DNA from: Thamnaconus septentrionalis
Lineage: Eukaryota; Chordata; Actinopteri; Tetraodontiformes; Monacanthidae
DNA length: 64,000 nt
Direction of reading: 5' to 3'
Assembly (NCBI GenBank): GCA_009823395.1
Contig: CM020516.1
Location: 7,829,001 to 7,893,000, forward strand
The position numbers were made by a program, and so were the translations under genes. Below the pieces are notes generated by a model, which was not told the origin of the DNA, did not search any database, and worked only from the letters and a program-made list of their open reading frames with translations. Position 1 is the first letter of the stretch. Each line of letters starts with the position of its first letter. Below, piece by piece: positions 62,006 through 64,000 of this stretch.

Positions 62006-63982
62006 ATGGGACTGCTGGAGCGCTGTCAGGAGCTCTTCAAGACCTCCAACCTCTACGAGGTGCTCGGCGTCAAGAAGGAGGCGGCCGAGGCTGACATTCG
62101 AAAGGGCTACTACAAAGTGTCCATGAAGGTGCACCCGGACCGGGCTCCCGATGACCCGCAGGCCACAGTGAAATTTCAGGTAATAGCTTCCAAATGTTGC
62201 ATGGCACCTCACGGCACCCGTAGTTAGCAGAAAGCTACGTTTGCTAGCTAGCTAACCAAGCTAGGTTTGTTTTTGTTAGCTTGGATATATGACGTATCCT
62301 ATTGTGCAAGTGCCGACTTAACATGAATTTAATTTTAACAGACGATTGGTAGTCATTGCCGCTAATGTTTACATTTTAAAAGCATGGCTGTGAACGCCCT
62401 TTTCTACAGACTACAAAAGCTAGCTAGTCATTATTTTCTATGCTTCTTTCCAAAGTAGAGTTGTATGAATAAATAAGTCTATTCAGATGTAGAATTACCA
62501 ACCGTCCCTTAAAATACAGAACTGTACCGTATTTGAGTCCCTTAAATTACAGAACTGTACCGTATTTGACAATGAAATGCGTCCCGTTTTAAATCGATAC
62601 GGGACGGGGTTTGTCCCGTATTTCTGAGTTGTATTTAACTTGAATTTATTTTGTCTGCAAATTCACGTTCGTTTTCATAGTTTGCGTTACTCCATATAGC
62701 TTTAACAGTATTGCGTAAAAATATTTCAATCCAATTTAAACATTCTGCTTATTTCTAATGTCTATTAGTAACAAAGCAGTTCAAACTATGCGAACCATAT
62801 ACTTTTTTTGAAACCCTATTTTAAGTTATGATTTACCGTGACTGGCGAGCCACTGGCCTGTGATGGCCATGGCCTCGAGCACTGCAGAAGGCGTCCTTTA
62901 TTTTTCTCAATGAAAGTTGGCAACACTATTCGAGAGGCATATCCCAGTAACTTAGAATCTTTCTTCAAGGTTTCCATACCTGTCATGAAGGTATTCGGTT
63001 GTTTCCTGTTTCAGATTTTGGGAAAGTTGTACGCGGTGCTGAGCGACAAGGAGCAGAGAGCCGTTTATGATGAGCAGGGGGTGGTTGACGAAGAGTGTGA
63101 CGCCCTGAGCCAGGACCGCTGCTGGGAAGAGTACTGGAGACTCCTCTTCCCCAAGGTACTTGAAATTCCGTCATCCCAGTTGGTGTCAGGGTTTCTTACA
63201 GGTGTGATGTTATGTGTTGATGGATGTAAAGTCATAATTTATGTTTTATACATTTTCTTATAAACAAAACCACAATATTTGGTATTGTTACACATCAATA
63301 TAACAACACGATCCCTCTTTTCCCTGACAATCCGTCTCGATGTCCACCTCGCAGATTACGGTGCAGGACATCCTCGAGTTTGAAAAGAAATACAAAGGTT
63401 CTGACGAGGAGAAGCAGGACCTCATCCAGCTGTACGAGCAGCACAAGGGAGACATGAACGCCATCACAGAGTCGGCTATGTGCTGCACCCAAGAGGATGA
63501 GCCCAGGATCTGCAGCATCATCCAGGCCGCCATAGACAGCGGCGAGGTCAAAGCTTTCTCGGCGTTCACTCGGGAAACCGAGAAGAAGAAGAAGGCTCGA
63601 AGAAAGAGGGTGAGAAAATTGTCCATTCAGTCGCACTGAGGACTGGATCAGTCATCGTCAGTCATTGTGATCTGGTTGTCGCCATTGCATCTGAACCTCC
63701 AGGCTGATAAAGAGCGGCAAGAGGCAGAGGAAATGCAGAAGGAGTTGGGGCTCGGCAGTCAGAGTGACAGTCTTGTGATGATGCTTCAGGTGAAACAAAA
63801 ATCAAGTTTTACAATTTTTGAGTTTGCTTCACTCCTCTCCTCAAACCAACCATTACTACTTTCTCTTTTTACAGCAACGACAGAAGTCCAGAGAGCAGAA
63901 TTTCAACAGTTTTCTGTCTGACTTGGAATCAAAATACTCGCAAAAAGGAAAAAGTGGAAAAGCAAAAAAAGCAAAGAAGTGA
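62006..63982 (+). CDS. dnajc9: DnaJ homologue subfamily C member 9, five exons, complete
   Basis: Exons 62006-62179, 63015-63155, 63355-63609, 63703-63789 and 63875-63982 are all phase 0, totalling 765 nt, or 254 aa (human about 260). The N-terminal J domain (about 15-83) begins [12 protein letters not shown] and has the HPD tripeptide at 43-45, which stimulates Hsp70 ATPase. It is followed by [38 protein letters not shown] and [18 protein letters not shown] basic, Lys-rich helical tail (KKKKARRKR, about 182-190) ends in [11 protein letters not shown]. All blocks match vertebrate DNAJC9 in order. Family role: a nuclear co-chaperone that binds histone H3-H4 through the region after the J domain and recruits Hsp70 during histone supply. 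It lies about 1.4 kb downstream of the ndnf-like stop codon on the same strand. Confidence 0.95.
62180..63014 (+). other. dnajc9 intron 1
   Basis: About 835 bases, AT-rich. It includes a 33-bp direct duplication and an inverted repeat (62,504-62,621). No alternative exon is supported. Confidence 0.8.
62504..62621. repeat. 33-bp direct duplication next to an inverted repeat (possible MITE fragment)
   Basis: A unit beginning GTCCCTTAAA (62,504) is repeated at 62,537, including ACAGAACTGTACCGTATTTG in both copies. Just after it ATACGGGAC (62,597-62,605) pairs with GTCCCGTAT (62,613-62,621). The GTCCC/GGGAC words recur, suggesting a small DNA-transposon remnant. Confidence 0.7.
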
Positions 63983-64000
63983 AACGTTGCAGATAAAATG

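Noticed and set aside
61975..62006. GGTTCGAATCA resembling a tRNA B box just before the dnajc9 start
   Set aside because: The T-stem does not pair well and no A box, anticodon arm or acceptor stem could be placed upstream.

Overview
The window is vertebrate genomic DNA, almost certainly from a teleost fish. Coding sequence is a few percent of the 64 kb and is split into short exons with GT/AG junctions and matching reading phases. The rest is intron and intergenic DNA rich in (CA)n, (CT)n and (TG)n microsatellites and in small transposon-like repeats. Nothing indicates bacterial, phage or integrated viral sequence.

Layout. (1) From 1 to about 9,128 there is no recognised exon: microsatellites, purine-rich tracts, copies of an inverted-repeat element, and the 3' side of the minus-strand gene. 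(2) 9,129-27,447, minus strand: a complete eight-exon coding sequence of ccser2 (coiled-coil serine-rich protein 2), about 789 aa. (3) 27,492-40,816: presumed 5' flank or first intron of ccser2, with a CpG-rich block near 38.1-38.8 kb and a tandem repeat interrupted by a retroposed element that has a 13-bp target-site duplication. (4) 40,857-46,400, plus strand: an eight-exon gene assembled here from splice sites and phase, coding for about 266 aa. It looks like a short secreted SPARC/testican-type protein: signal peptide, follistatin-like segment with a degenerate Kazal half, and an extracellular calcium-binding (EC) domain with two canonical EF-hands. I could not assign it to a named member. 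(5) 46,401-51,500: intergenic. (6) About 51,640-61,270, plus strand: a paralogue of NDNF (neuron-derived neurotrophic factor), 579 aa in three coding exons, with a probable non-coding first exon and an AATAAA signal. (7) 62,006-63,982, plus strand: the complete five-exon dnajc9 gene (nuclear J-domain histone co-chaperone, 254 aa).

The genes do not form a pathway. Two (the SPARC-like gene and ndnf-like) encode secreted matrix or signalling proteins, ccser2 is a microtubule/cytoskeleton-associated protein in mammals, and dnajc9 acts in the nucleus. The most noteworthy items are the SPARC-like gene, a 44-nt perfect palindrome in the probable ccser2 3' UTR, a foldback element family with several copies, and the nested satellite/retroelement structure at 39.45-40.36 kb. 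Exon calls rest on reading frames, splice motifs and remembered family sequences; no database search was possible.
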